Under the pieces are notes generated by a model. That model saw only the letters and a list, made by a program, of their open reading frames with translations. It was not told the origin of the DNA and searched no databases. 64,000 bases of DNA from SXNM01 sp964586155 (GTDB lineage Bacteria; Myxococcota_A; UBA9042): positions 1 through 64,000 of the forward strand of contig CAZPHC010000031.1 in the NCBI GenBank assembly GCA_964586155.1, given 5' to 3'. The position numbers and the translations under genes were made by a program. Shown here one piece after another: positions 45,473 to 53,869 of the stretch. Position 1 is the stretch's first letter. Every line of letters begins with the position of its first letter.

Positions 45473-48400
45473 CTACTCGTCGAACAAGCCAAGCTGGCCG
45501 GCGTTCTTGGCGGCGGCCGACGCATTGGTCCCATCACCGCCGCCCGAAGTCTGCGCCGCTGGCGCGCTAGCCAGCAAGACCTGGGCGTGGCGCTCGCACT
45601 CGGCCCAGCTCTCCTCGACCGACTGCGCCAGCTGCCAGTCCAGGAAGCGCTCGCCGAGCCGGGCGCGGACGGGTTGGGGCGTGAGGGCCGCGTCGTCGTA
45701 GTCGCCGACGCCGACGGTGCGGGTCATGCCGAGGTCGGCGATGCAGAGGGTCTCGGGCAGCATCCAACCGTCGCCGTCGTGTTGGTCGCAAAAGGCGGCG
45801 ATGCCGGCGTCGCGGTCGCCGTTGGCGTTGGCAATGGCGGTTTGGAGGTCGTCGAAGGCGACGAGGGAGAGGACGGTGTGGCGGAGCTCGGGGGGTTGGT
45901 CTTTGTCGACGCGGTAGAAGCCCTTGGGGTCGAGGGTACGGCAGAAAGCGTTGTTGGTGAGGGCGGCGGTGGGGTGGTCGCAGTCTTTGAGGATCCAGGC
46001 GAAGTCGTCGCGGTTGAGGTTGTAGAGGGTGGCGACGATGGCGTCGAGTTGGCAGCGGAGGCGGAGGCGTTCGTGGGGGGTGATGGCCAAGAGCCCTCCC
46101 CAAGGCAGCAAGTTGTTTGCTAGACCTGACATGTTGGCCACATGCCAATGCCTGCGATGATGTCCACCGACAAGAGTGAGGCGCATCACCGTAAGGCCGA
46201 CATGGCTGGAGAGCTCCTTCGGTAGGCGCGATTCGAGAAGAAAAAACGCGTTCAAGTTCGTGCCGCTAATTCGTTGACGCATGCTCCAGTCGAATGTCAA
46301 GGACGCGAGAGCACCTGTGCATGCCGCATTGGCGCGTGTTGAATGATCTTGTACGCGCAGGATTCCGACGGAGTTGCCGCATGGCACCTCATCCAGCAGG
46401 CAGGCCACCATGGTTCGCTCGTTGGTGGCGTTTGATAACGCTCTAAATGCAACCTTCGTGGAATCGGTTGACTTCTCGGGTTTGATGAACACGGCTTCCC
46501 GCATGAGGTACTGCGGGCGCAAGGGGCTAGAGGGATCGTCCACGGATTCCCACTGCGCGCTGTGACCCGCACCCCGCAGATGCGCCGCGCGATTCGGAGA
46601 AAGATCAAAAAACATCAGGCCTTGATACAACGGCAACAACACCTCCCCACCACCATCCACCCACCGCCCATACACATCCGGCCGAAACCCCGCCGCCTCC
46701 GCCTTGTCACGCGCGATGAAGAGCTTGGAGTCGTTGGTCATGTCGAATTCGCGCGCGTACTCAATTCCCCAACCATCCGGCCCATCATCCCCCAACAACA
46801 CCCCATTCGCATACAGCTTCGTCAGCACCGCCAGGTCCCGAGCACTCCGAATCTCCAGCACACTCAAGCTCTTCGGACTAAACGCCAGCACCCGCTCCGC
46901 CGGGTAGGCCAGCACCGCCTTGCGCTCGTCCCAATCCTCCAGCGCATGCCGCATGAACGCCGCCTGGATCGCCTCGGTCTTGCCGCCCTTGCCGGCGATG
47001 ACGACGCAGAACTTGAAGCTCCGGTGAATATCAAAGAGCTTATCGCGGTTCTCGAACCCATAGAGCCAGCGCCACACGCACGCCTCGAGCAACAAGCGCC
47101 GCAGCGGCCCGGTGCCCTTGTCGGTGTACAGCCCGCTCGGCACGACCAGGCCAAGCTGACCGCCCTGGCGCAAGATCGCGTGGCCGGCCTCGACGAACAT
47201 CTTGTAGGTGTTCAGATCCGCCGAGCCCTGATGCCGATACGGATGCCGTGCGTCCGACGTGCCACGGAAGCGCTGACGCCGCGCGCGCCAGGTCCGATGC
47301 AGGTGGACGTTCTCGTTGCCACGCACCAGCGAGACGTCGCCGCCCTCGTGCATCGCCACCTTCGCGTCACCGAACGGCTCCGCAGCGTTGCGGACGAAGT
47401 TACCGCGCTCCTTGAACTCCCCGAGGTAGCGCAACCACTCGTCTTCGATCTCCGGCTTTGCCGCGAAGATCGCGCGCTGCACCCCCAACCCCTGCTGCTT
47501 GCCATACGCGCGATACAACGGGTCGTGGTTGCTGAAGAACTCCTTGCTATTGGGCTTGCTGATCTCCCACGGCGGATTCCCCACCACCGCATCAAACCCC
47601 GCCCCCTCGGCGACAAAGACATCCGGAAACTCCAGCTCCCAATGCAAGAACCGCCGCTTCGCCCGCACCGCCCGCACCACCTCGCTCGCAGCCTCCCCCG
47701 GCGCCGCCAGATCCCCAGGCAGCGGCATCACATCCAACCGATCCAACGGCCAAAACCACAGCGCGCACCACGTGTCGAACGCCTCGCGCACCCGCGCCAA
47801 CGCCGCGTCACCAACGATGCGCTCACGCCAGATCCGCGCGCGCTCGTCCGGGCGCCCCGCCGGCACCGCCCGCAGCTCGCGGTAGAGCCGGCGCATCCGC
47901 TCGACAGCGGCCTTCAACTCCGCGTCGTTGGCCTGCACCGCAGCGGTGTCGACCTGGCCCGTCAACAGCGTCACCTGCTGCGTAATTGCCTGCGCCCGCC
48001 GCGCCTTGAGCGCCTTGTGCCACACACCCGCCGGATGGTTCACACCGCTGTACTTATCGTCCGGGCTCTGCCGGTCGAAGCAGAGCAACGGATAGTCGCG
48101 GAAACGATCCAACCAACAGCCAACCAGCGCATCGCCGGCACGCAACTTATGGTCCAAGAACGTGAACGGCAGCCGCCGATCGAGCGTCTCGACCCACAGC
48201 GCGACGCGCGCCAACTCGACCGCGAGGGGATCGATGTCGACACCGTACAGACAGTGCTCGACCACCGCCCGACGCACGACCGCGAGCAGCCGGTCATCAA
48301 ACCCCTCGGTCGGCAGGCTCCGGTCCGCCTCAGGCAGCAGCGCACAGTCGACGAAGCTCTGACCGTTGTCGCGCTTGATCCGACCATGCACGTGCAGCGA

Positions 48401-50395
48401 CTCGACCACCGCTTCGGTCAGCACCCGCAACGCCGCGACCAAGAAGCTCCCCGACCCCATCGCCGGATCGCAGACCTTGAGCGCCAGCAGCTCTTCAGGC
48501 GTCCGCAGCTGCGGCTCTGCCTGCTCCTGCCCGGCCCCAGGCGGCACGACCAACAGCGGCTCCAGCGTCCGCCGCACCGTCGGCTGCGCCAGCTTGGGCC
48601 GGGTGTAGAACGTGCCCGCGCCTTTGCGCGTGCCGCCCCATCGCACCAGAAAGAGCTCGCCCGGCAGCTTGACGTCGGCGACCAGCTGCCGCGCCGCCGA
48701 GTCGAGCTTGGCCTCGTGCTGCGCCAGCGCCTCCGCGCTGCGCGACTTCGGCTTGCTGACGAGCTTGCCGACCTCGACCGCGCGGCGACCCCAGCGTTGG
48801 GCGCGGACAAGGGCGCTCGTCCGCGCGTCGTCGGCGCTGAGTGTGTCGCTGTCGACGTCCTCCGCGCCATCGGCACTCGCGGCTTCGTCGCCATCTTCGT
48901 CGCCGTCGGCTGCTGCCGTCTCGGCGCTATCGTCCGCCTCGTCGCCATCGACCGCATCGGCGTCAGCGTCCGCGCCGTCGGCGTCACCGTCGCCCTCCTC
49001 ACCCTTCGGCGCCGCCTCCTTCTTGACCTTCGCCTTCTCGACCAGCGCCCGCAGCGCGGCGTCGTCCATCGCTTCGAGGCGATCGAGCGGCAACGCCGGC
49101 TGGTCGCCGAGGTTCAAGAACACGACCGGCTCGGCCCCGGCGCGGTGGAGCTCATAGTCCAGCAACCCTTCGTAGAGGATCCCGATGTATTCACTCGTCA
49201 GCTCGGTAAAGTCGACCGGCGCCGCGACATTCCGCCAACCACCGCCGTCGCGCACCTTCTGCGTCGTCCGGGTCAGCAACACCAGGATGCGGTGGATGCA
49301 GTCGTCATCGGACGGCTCCGCGAACCCCTCCAGCAACGCCAACGCGCGGGAGACCGCGTCGCCCGCCGAATCTCCAGCGCAGAAGAGGTCGCCGCCGTAG
49401 CTCGGCAGGTTCAACTGGGGATGAAGCGAACCCTGATGCAGCAGCCGAAACAGCGCCAGCAGCCGCGGCCACGCCGAATGCCGGCCCCGGCGCCGCTCCG
49501 CGCTGCTCCGGTCGAGCTGGTCGATCAGGCCGCGCAGCCCGTAGCCGCGGTGGTACACAGGGTTGTCGACCGGCAGCAGCTCGCGCGCTTCGGCGAAGAG
49601 TGTCACGACCATGCGCATGACGAAGTGGCAGGCTGCCACATAGAGCGCGCTGCCCTCGTGCGCGTCCCACGCCGGACCGATCACGCCCTCGCGGCCGCGC
49701 AACAGCGCCTCGACCGCCCGTCGGACCCGCTCGCCGAGTTCCTTGCTGAGCCGCGACTGACCGCGACGACTGTCGCGGATGCCGGCGAGCAGCGGCCCCA
49801 GCCCGTCGGCCGGACGAGCGAGTGACTCTGGGGACAGCAGCCACCGTAGGACGCGGAACTCATCGCCAAGTCGCCCGGCATCCAGCCAGCGGTCCGTCTC
49901 CCACTCGACCCAGGCGAAGCTGTCGCCGTCCGCCCACATCAGCCGCCACTGGCTGCCGTTGATCAGCAGCGCCAGCGGCAGACGGCGCCGTCGCAGCGCC
50001 TCGAGCGTCTGCGCGACCGGGCGCCGGCCTTTGCCAACGCCCAATCGTGGTGCGGTGGTGACATAGACCGGCAGCGCCTCGCTGCCAGGCATGGACCACT
50101 GGCGTCGCGGCTTCCACGTCGTCCCGTCGAGCAGCGTCGTCGCGGCGTCGCTCGGCACGTGCGCGCCTTTCTGCCAGCCCGGATGCAGGCCGCAGCCCTG
50201 ATCCAGCGCAACGTCGAGCAGATGGCTCAACGCCTCGGTCGTCGGCCGCTCTCGGTCGACGGCGATCAACGCCGCGCGCAGGCGATCTTCGAAGCCGATC
50301 GCGACCGACTCCGGCGAAGGCAGCGACTCCAACGCGGTGGGCTCGAGCAAATTGCCGCCGTGGCGCAGCGCGGTCCAAGCGTCGTGCAGGCTCAT
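45473..50395 (-). CDS. DrmMI-like / Eco57I-type adenine-specific DNA methyltransferase
   Basis: A 1640-residue N6-adenine methyltransferase-type protein. The N-terminal part (about 1-460) has a helical domain with LPLALLINGSQWRLMW. A strongly acidic Asp/Glu/Ala linker spans about 462-523. Motif I is VCDPAMGSGSFLVAAL (about 639-654), YGVDIDPLAVELARVALWVE follows, and the catalytic motif is VVGNPPWEIS (about 936-945). C-terminal residues include target-recognition-like segments, and the protein ends QLGLFDE. Size and layout fit methyltransferase genes of class 1 DISARM (DrmMI) and large type IIG enzymes. The ATG overlaps the stop of the SNF2 helicase (ATGA). Residues of about 1258-1432 are encoded by lower-GC DNA. 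Confidence 0.85.
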   Translation of the reverse strand: MSLHDAWTALRHGGNLLEPTALESLPSPESVAIGFEDRLRAALIAVDRERPTTEALSHLLDVALDQGCGLHPGWQKGAHVPSDAATTLLDGTTWKPRRQWSMPGSEALPVYVTTAPRLGVGKGRRPVAQTLEALRRRRLPLALLINGSQWRLMWADGDSFAWVEWETDRWLDAGRLGDEFRVLRWLLSPESLARPADGLGPLLAGIRDSRRGQSRLSKELGERVRRAVEALLRGREGVIGPAWDAHEGSALYVAACHFVMRMVVTLFAEARELLPVDNPVYHRGYGLRGLIDQLDRSSAERRRGRHSAWPRLLALFRLLHQGSLHPQLNLPSYGGDLFCAGDSAGDAVSRALALLEGFAEPSDDDCIHRILVLLTRTTQKVRDGGGWRNVAAPVDFTELTSEYIGILYEGLLDYELHRAGAEPVVFLNLGDQPALPLDRLEAMDDAALRALVEKAKVKKEAAPKGEEGDGDADGADADADAVDGDEADDSAETAAADGDEDGDEAASADGAEDVDSDTLSADDARTSALVRAQRWGRRAVEVGKLVSKPKSRSAEALAQHEAKLDSAARQLVADVKLPGELFLVRWGGTRKGAGTFYTRPKLAQPTVRRTLEPLLVVPPGAGQEQAEPQLRTPEELLALKVCDPAMGSGSFLVAALRVLTEAVVESLHVHGRIKRDNGQSFVDCALLPEADRSLPTEGFDDRLLAVVRRAVVEHCLYGVDIDPLAVELARVALWVETLDRRLPFTFLDHKLRAGDALVGCWLDRFRDYPLLCFDRQSPDDKYSGVNHPAGVWHKALKARRAQAITQQVTLLTGQVDTAAVQANDAELKAAVERMRRLYRELRAVPAGRPDERARIWRERIVGDAALARVREAFDTWCALWFWPLDRLDVMPLPGDLAAPGEAASEVVRAVRAKRRFLHWELEFPDVFVAEGAGFDAVVGNPPWEISKPNSKEFFSNHDPLYRAYGKQQGLGVQRAIFAAKPEIEDEWLRYLGEFKERGNFVRNAAEPFGDAKVAMHEGGDVSLVRGNENVHLHRTWRARRQRFRGTSDARHPYRHQGSADLNTYKMFVEAGHAILRQGGQLGLVVPSGLYTDKGTGPLRRLLLEACVWRWLYGFENRDKLFDIHRSFKFCVVIAGKGGKTEAIQAAFMRHALEDWDERKAVLAYPAERVLAFSPKSLSVLEIRSARDLAVLTKLYANGVLLGDDGPDGWGIEYAREFDMTNDSKLFIARDKAEAAGFRPDVYGRWVDGGGEVLLPLYQGLMFFDLSPNRAAHLRGAGHSAQWESVDDPSSPLRPQYLMREAVFIKPEKSTDSTKVAFRALSNATNERTMVACLLDEVPCGNSVGILRVQDHSTRANAACTGALASLTFDWSMRQRISGTNLNAFFLLESRLPKELSSHVGLTVMRLTLVGGHHRRHWHVANMSGLANNLLPWGGLLAITPHERLRLRCQLDAIVATLYNLNRDDFAWILKDCDHPTAALTNNAFCRTLDPKGFYRVDKDQPPELRHTVLSLVAFDDLQTAIANANGDRDAGIAAFCDQHDGDGWMLPETLCIADLGMTRTVGVGDYDDAALTPQPVRARLGERFLDWQLAQSVEESWAECERHAQVLLASAPAAQTSGGGDGTNASAAAKNAGQLGLFDE

Positions 50396-53300
50396 GCGGC
50401 ACCTCCGGGCAGACACACCTCCACGGCGATGGGGTAGACGCCGGCGTCGCCGCGGAGCGAATACCGCCGCGGAATGACGCGACGCAGCGTCCTGTCCGCC
50501 TCCGCCGCCAACCGCAGCTGCACCGTGTCGTAGTGGCCACGGCGCAGGGCCAGCTCGGCCTCCTTATCCGCCAACAGCTTGCGCTCTGCGTCGGAGTCTT
50601 CGCGGAACAGCTCCACTTGCCGCTTGGCGCGCAACTTCGCGATCTCTGCGTCGAGGCGCTTGAGTTGGTTGTCGCTAATCGCGCGTTCGAGTTCCTTCCG
50701 TCGCTGGGTGAATCGCGTGCGCTCGAGATCGGTGACCGCCTTGCCCGCGAGCGCCATCCGCCGCCGGAGCGAAGCCGTGAGCGCCACCTGCCGCTGGCGG
50801 ACCCAGTCGCGAACTTCGCGATCGACCTCATCCCACTGGTCGCGAGCATCTGCTGTGTCGGCTACCGTCTGCGTCACACCCGTGGCCGCGGCCGTCATCA
50901 CGTCCGTTGTAGCCGGCAGTGGCGTCCAGGGCTGCGCAGCGCCGAGCGCGCCATCGACGATGTCGAACGCGTAGGTCTGCACCCAGTGGTGGCATGGCTC
51001 ACGAAGTTCGTTCACCGCCAATTCCTCGATCGTCAGCAGCACCCTCGCCTCAACTCCGTCCGGGAGCGCAGCGCGCCGTGTCGTCCATCGCGTCGCCGCC
51101 GCAGGCCCGCCAGGGAAGCGGTAGCGCGCGAAGGTCGACATCACTCGATGGAAGAGCGCGTCGCCGAGGTGCATCAGGCGCGAATCGGGCTCCGGGGTGT
51201 ACACCGGCCGCCCCGTCGGGGTGCCGTCGTGCGGTTTCACATAGTGTGCGGGATCGAAGACCATCGCCAGCAGCGCGCCGGCGGCACCGCCTTCGCGCAG
51301 CGTCTGGTCGACGAGGTCCTGCCACAGCCGCGGCACCGGGTATTTCAACCGCTGCCGGCCGGGACCATCGTTTTCCAGCCGCGGTCGCCCCGCCTCGATC
51401 GCCAGCGCAGTCTCGAGCGTCTCGCGCAGTGATGCCGGCGACAGGTCGAGTTCCTGCTTGAGTTGCGCCAGCCGGTCGAGGTCGTCCGCACCGGGGAGCG
51501 CCGGCGCGTCAGGCAACTCCACCGCGCGCTCGTCGCTTTCCGCGCGGGCCAGGCCCAACGCGCGCTGAAGCAAGTCGTCGACGACCGCGGCGTCTTCGTC
51601 CTGCGCAAAGTGCCTCTCCAACGCCTGCGCGAAGATCTCGTCGGTCACGACGCGGTCCTCACGCGTCTGCGAGCGCTTGCTGAGCACTTTGCCGAGAAAG
51701 CGCATCGACGCGTCGTCGTTGCTGTCGAAATGATAGATGTGGACGTCGCGACGCTGGCCGTGGCGATCGAGGCGACCATTGCGCTGCTCCATCCGCCCAG
51801 GGTTCCACGGGATGTCCCAGTGCAACAGCAGCCGCGCGACGCGCTGGAGGTTCAAGCCTTCGCCAGCGGCGTCGGTCGCTAGCAACACGCGGGCGTGGCC
51901 ACGCGGATCGTTGAAGCGCGTCTTGACGTCGTCGCGCTCGGCGTCGTTCATGCCGCCTTGCAGCGACAAGAGCCAATCGCCCGGGCCGAAACGCTGTTCC
52001 AGTCGGGCGCGCAGGTAGTCGAGCGTCGCGACGTACTCGGTGAACACGACCAGCCGTTCGTCCTCGCGCCAGCCTGCGGCCGTGCGAAGCTGGGTATCGA
52101 TCAGCGCGTCGAGCGCGTGCAGGCGGGCGTCCGCCACCACGCGCTTGGCAGCGCGAGCAACTGCGGCGGCATGCGCGGTCGGATCGAGCCCCTGCTCGAC
52201 TTGGGTGACGCCGAGCGCGGCGAGCTCTGCAGAAATGGCAGCCATCTCGCGTCGCAGCCGATCCTGCCACGGTCGCAGCCAGGCGCCGACGGTTCGGTCG
52301 GCGTGGCGCTGGCGACTCGCGCGCTCCGCGTCGTTGTCGCTGTCATCGCCTTGTGCATCGCGCACCCGCGCCACGGTGGCGGCACTGGTCGCCAGCTCCG
52401 CGTCGGCGAGGCCCGACTGCAACGCAAGCCAGCTCTGACCAAACGCCCACGGCCCCGAGAGCAAGCGCTTCTGCAGCACTTCGGAGGCAAAGGCCGCAGC
52501 GGTGCGATCGTGGTGGTCGCCCCGCGCGACCGCTTGCTTGAGCGCGAGTCGGAAGTCGCGCACCGCCTGCATCAGCGCCCGCTCATGGGCCCCAAAGTGC
52601 AGAGACGGCAACGCCTGGACGATCCGCTCCGAGAAGCGCGCGGGCTGGTTGAGCGCTTGGTAGCTGGCGTTGATCTCGCTCTTGAGGCGCCGCACGACGG
52701 TCTCGCCAATGCGGCGACGGTCCTCGTCATCGAGCTCCGACTTGCGGGTGAAGCGCACCGGATCGAGCGCCTCGAGCAAGCCAGAGAACGAGCGCGTATG
52801 GCCGTTGTGCGGCGTCGCGGTCAGGAACAAGCGGTGCTCGAACCACGGCGACAGCAACTGCACCATCTGCGAGAGGTCCGAATCCTGGCCGAAGCTCGAC
52901 GGCGCGACGTTGTGGGCCTCGTCGACGACCAGCAGGTCCCAGCGAAGATGCCCATCCGCAACTGGCTCTGCCGCGCTGCGGAACTGCTCGAAGACGTCTG
53001 GCTGCTTGAGGTAGTGGTAGCTCGCGATGACGCGCTCGTGCGTGCGCCACGGGTTGGCGTCGACGCCGACGCTACGTTGCAGCTTCAGTGTCTGCGGGCG
53101 ATCGACGATCTCGAACGGCAGGGCGAATTTTTCCTGCATCTCGTCGCGCCACTGCGTCCGGAGCGCGGCTGGGCAGAGCACCAGCACCCGCCGAATCCTG
53201 CGGCGCAGCATCAACTCACGGATGATCATACCGGCCTGGACCGTCTTGCCCAAGCCGACCGCGTCGGCCAGCAGCAGCGCGACGCGAGGCATTTCGAGTG

Positions 53301-53694
53301 CCCGCAACACTGGGACGAGCTGATAGGACTCGGGATGAATCGCGCCGTACAACGGCGACGCGAGCGCCATCCTGTCTTCCTGCAACCCCGAGAACGGCAG
53401 CGCCGGCGTCAGCGCCGACCAGCGGGCGGCACGCACCATCGCGTCGAACTCGCGCGGTTCCATCGGCGCCGACGCCGCGACCTGGGGCAACGCCGCTGGC
53501 TCGAGGACCTCGGCGCCGAGCTCGACCTCCCACAGCAGCTCGTCCGTTTCCACACCGCGCCCGTCGGAGTACTCGACCTCGACGAGGTGAAACCGTCCCT
53601 GGTCTGCGGCGTCGAATGGCTGTACGGCGGTGATCATCGCGCGGCGGTTGCGCACGACGGCCATCATGCCTTCACGGGGGAGCGCTACGCTCAT
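50392..53694 (-). CDS. DrmD-like SNF2-family helicase
   Basis: A 1100-residue SF2/SNF2-type helicase, first gene of the operon; an aggaga site precedes the ATG at 53694. N-terminal domain RecA1: LLADAVGLGKTVQAGMII (about 142-160), VLVLCPAALRTQWRDEM, DLLVVDEAHNVAP (DEAH near 253), and LFLTATPHNGH. RecA2: LVVFTEYVATLDYLRARL, LLATDAAGEGLNLQRV and RMEQRNGRLDRHGQ (about 600-650). The long C-terminal part includes a coiled-coil-like region (LKRLDAEIAKLRAKRQVELF). The gene pair SNF2 helicase plus Eco57I-type methyltransferase is the class 1 DISARM core (DrmD-DrmMI) in known systems. The 175 bases upstream have no gene and probably carry the operon promoter. Confidence 0.85.
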   Translation of the reverse strand: MSVALPREGMMAVVRNRRAMITAVQPFDAADQGRFHLVEVEYSDGRGVETDELLWEVELGAEVLEPAALPQVAASAPMEPREFDAMVRAARWSALTPALPFSGLQEDRMALASPLYGAIHPESYQLVPVLRALEMPRVALLLADAVGLGKTVQAGMIIRELMLRRRIRRVLVLCPAALRTQWRDEMQEKFALPFEIVDRPQTLKLQRSVGVDANPWRTHERVIASYHYLKQPDVFEQFRSAAEPVADGHLRWDLLVVDEAHNVAPSSFGQDSDLSQMVQLLSPWFEHRLFLTATPHNGHTRSFSGLLEALDPVRFTRKSELDDEDRRRIGETVVRRLKSEINASYQALNQPARFSERIVQALPSLHFGAHERALMQAVRDFRLALKQAVARGDHHDRTAAAFASEVLQKRLLSGPWAFGQSWLALQSGLADAELATSAATVARVRDAQGDDSDNDAERASRQRHADRTVGAWLRPWQDRLRREMAAISAELAALGVTQVEQGLDPTAHAAAVARAAKRVVADARLHALDALIDTQLRTAAGWREDERLVVFTEYVATLDYLRARLEQRFGPGDWLLSLQGGMNDAERDDVKTRFNDPRGHARVLLATDAAGEGLNLQRVARLLLHWDIPWNPGRMEQRNGRLDRHGQRRDVHIYHFDSNDDASMRFLGKVLSKRSQTREDRVVTDEIFAQALERHFAQDEDAAVVDDLLQRALGLARAESDERAVELPDAPALPGADDLDRLAQLKQELDLSPASLRETLETALAIEAGRPRLENDGPGRQRLKYPVPRLWQDLVDQTLREGGAAGALLAMVFDPAHYVKPHDGTPTGRPVYTPEPDSRLMHLGDALFHRVMSTFARYRFPGGPAAATRWTTRRAALPDGVEARVLLTIEELAVNELREPCHHWVQTYAFDIVDGALGAAQPWTPLPATTDVMTAAATGVTQTVADTADARDQWDEVDREVRDWVRQRQVALTASLRRRMALAGKAVTDLERTRFTQRRKELERAISDNQLKRLDAEIAKLRAKRQVELFREDSDAERKLLADKEAELALRRGHYDTVQLRLAAEADRTLRRVIPRRYSLRGDAGVYPIAVEVCLPGGAA

Positions 53695-53869
53695 CAGGTC
53701 TCCTGGGGCACGCTGCATCGCGGCGGGAGGCCACGAGCAGGACATTTCGTTCGCGACCGTAGTGCGATCGCGCTACGTCGGCAATCAGCCGACTGCACGC
53801 AAGCGACCGATGTCGTCGCATTGGGCTGCTCCGGCGCACCACAATCGGATCGCGCCAGAACCCTGGCGT

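Noticed and set aside
36789..53694. Calling the whole operon a class 1 DISARM system
   Set aside because: The first two genes fit DrmD and DrmMI, but separate DrmA, DrmB and the phospholipase-D-like DrmC are not visible, and three genes foreign to DISARM lie in the middle.
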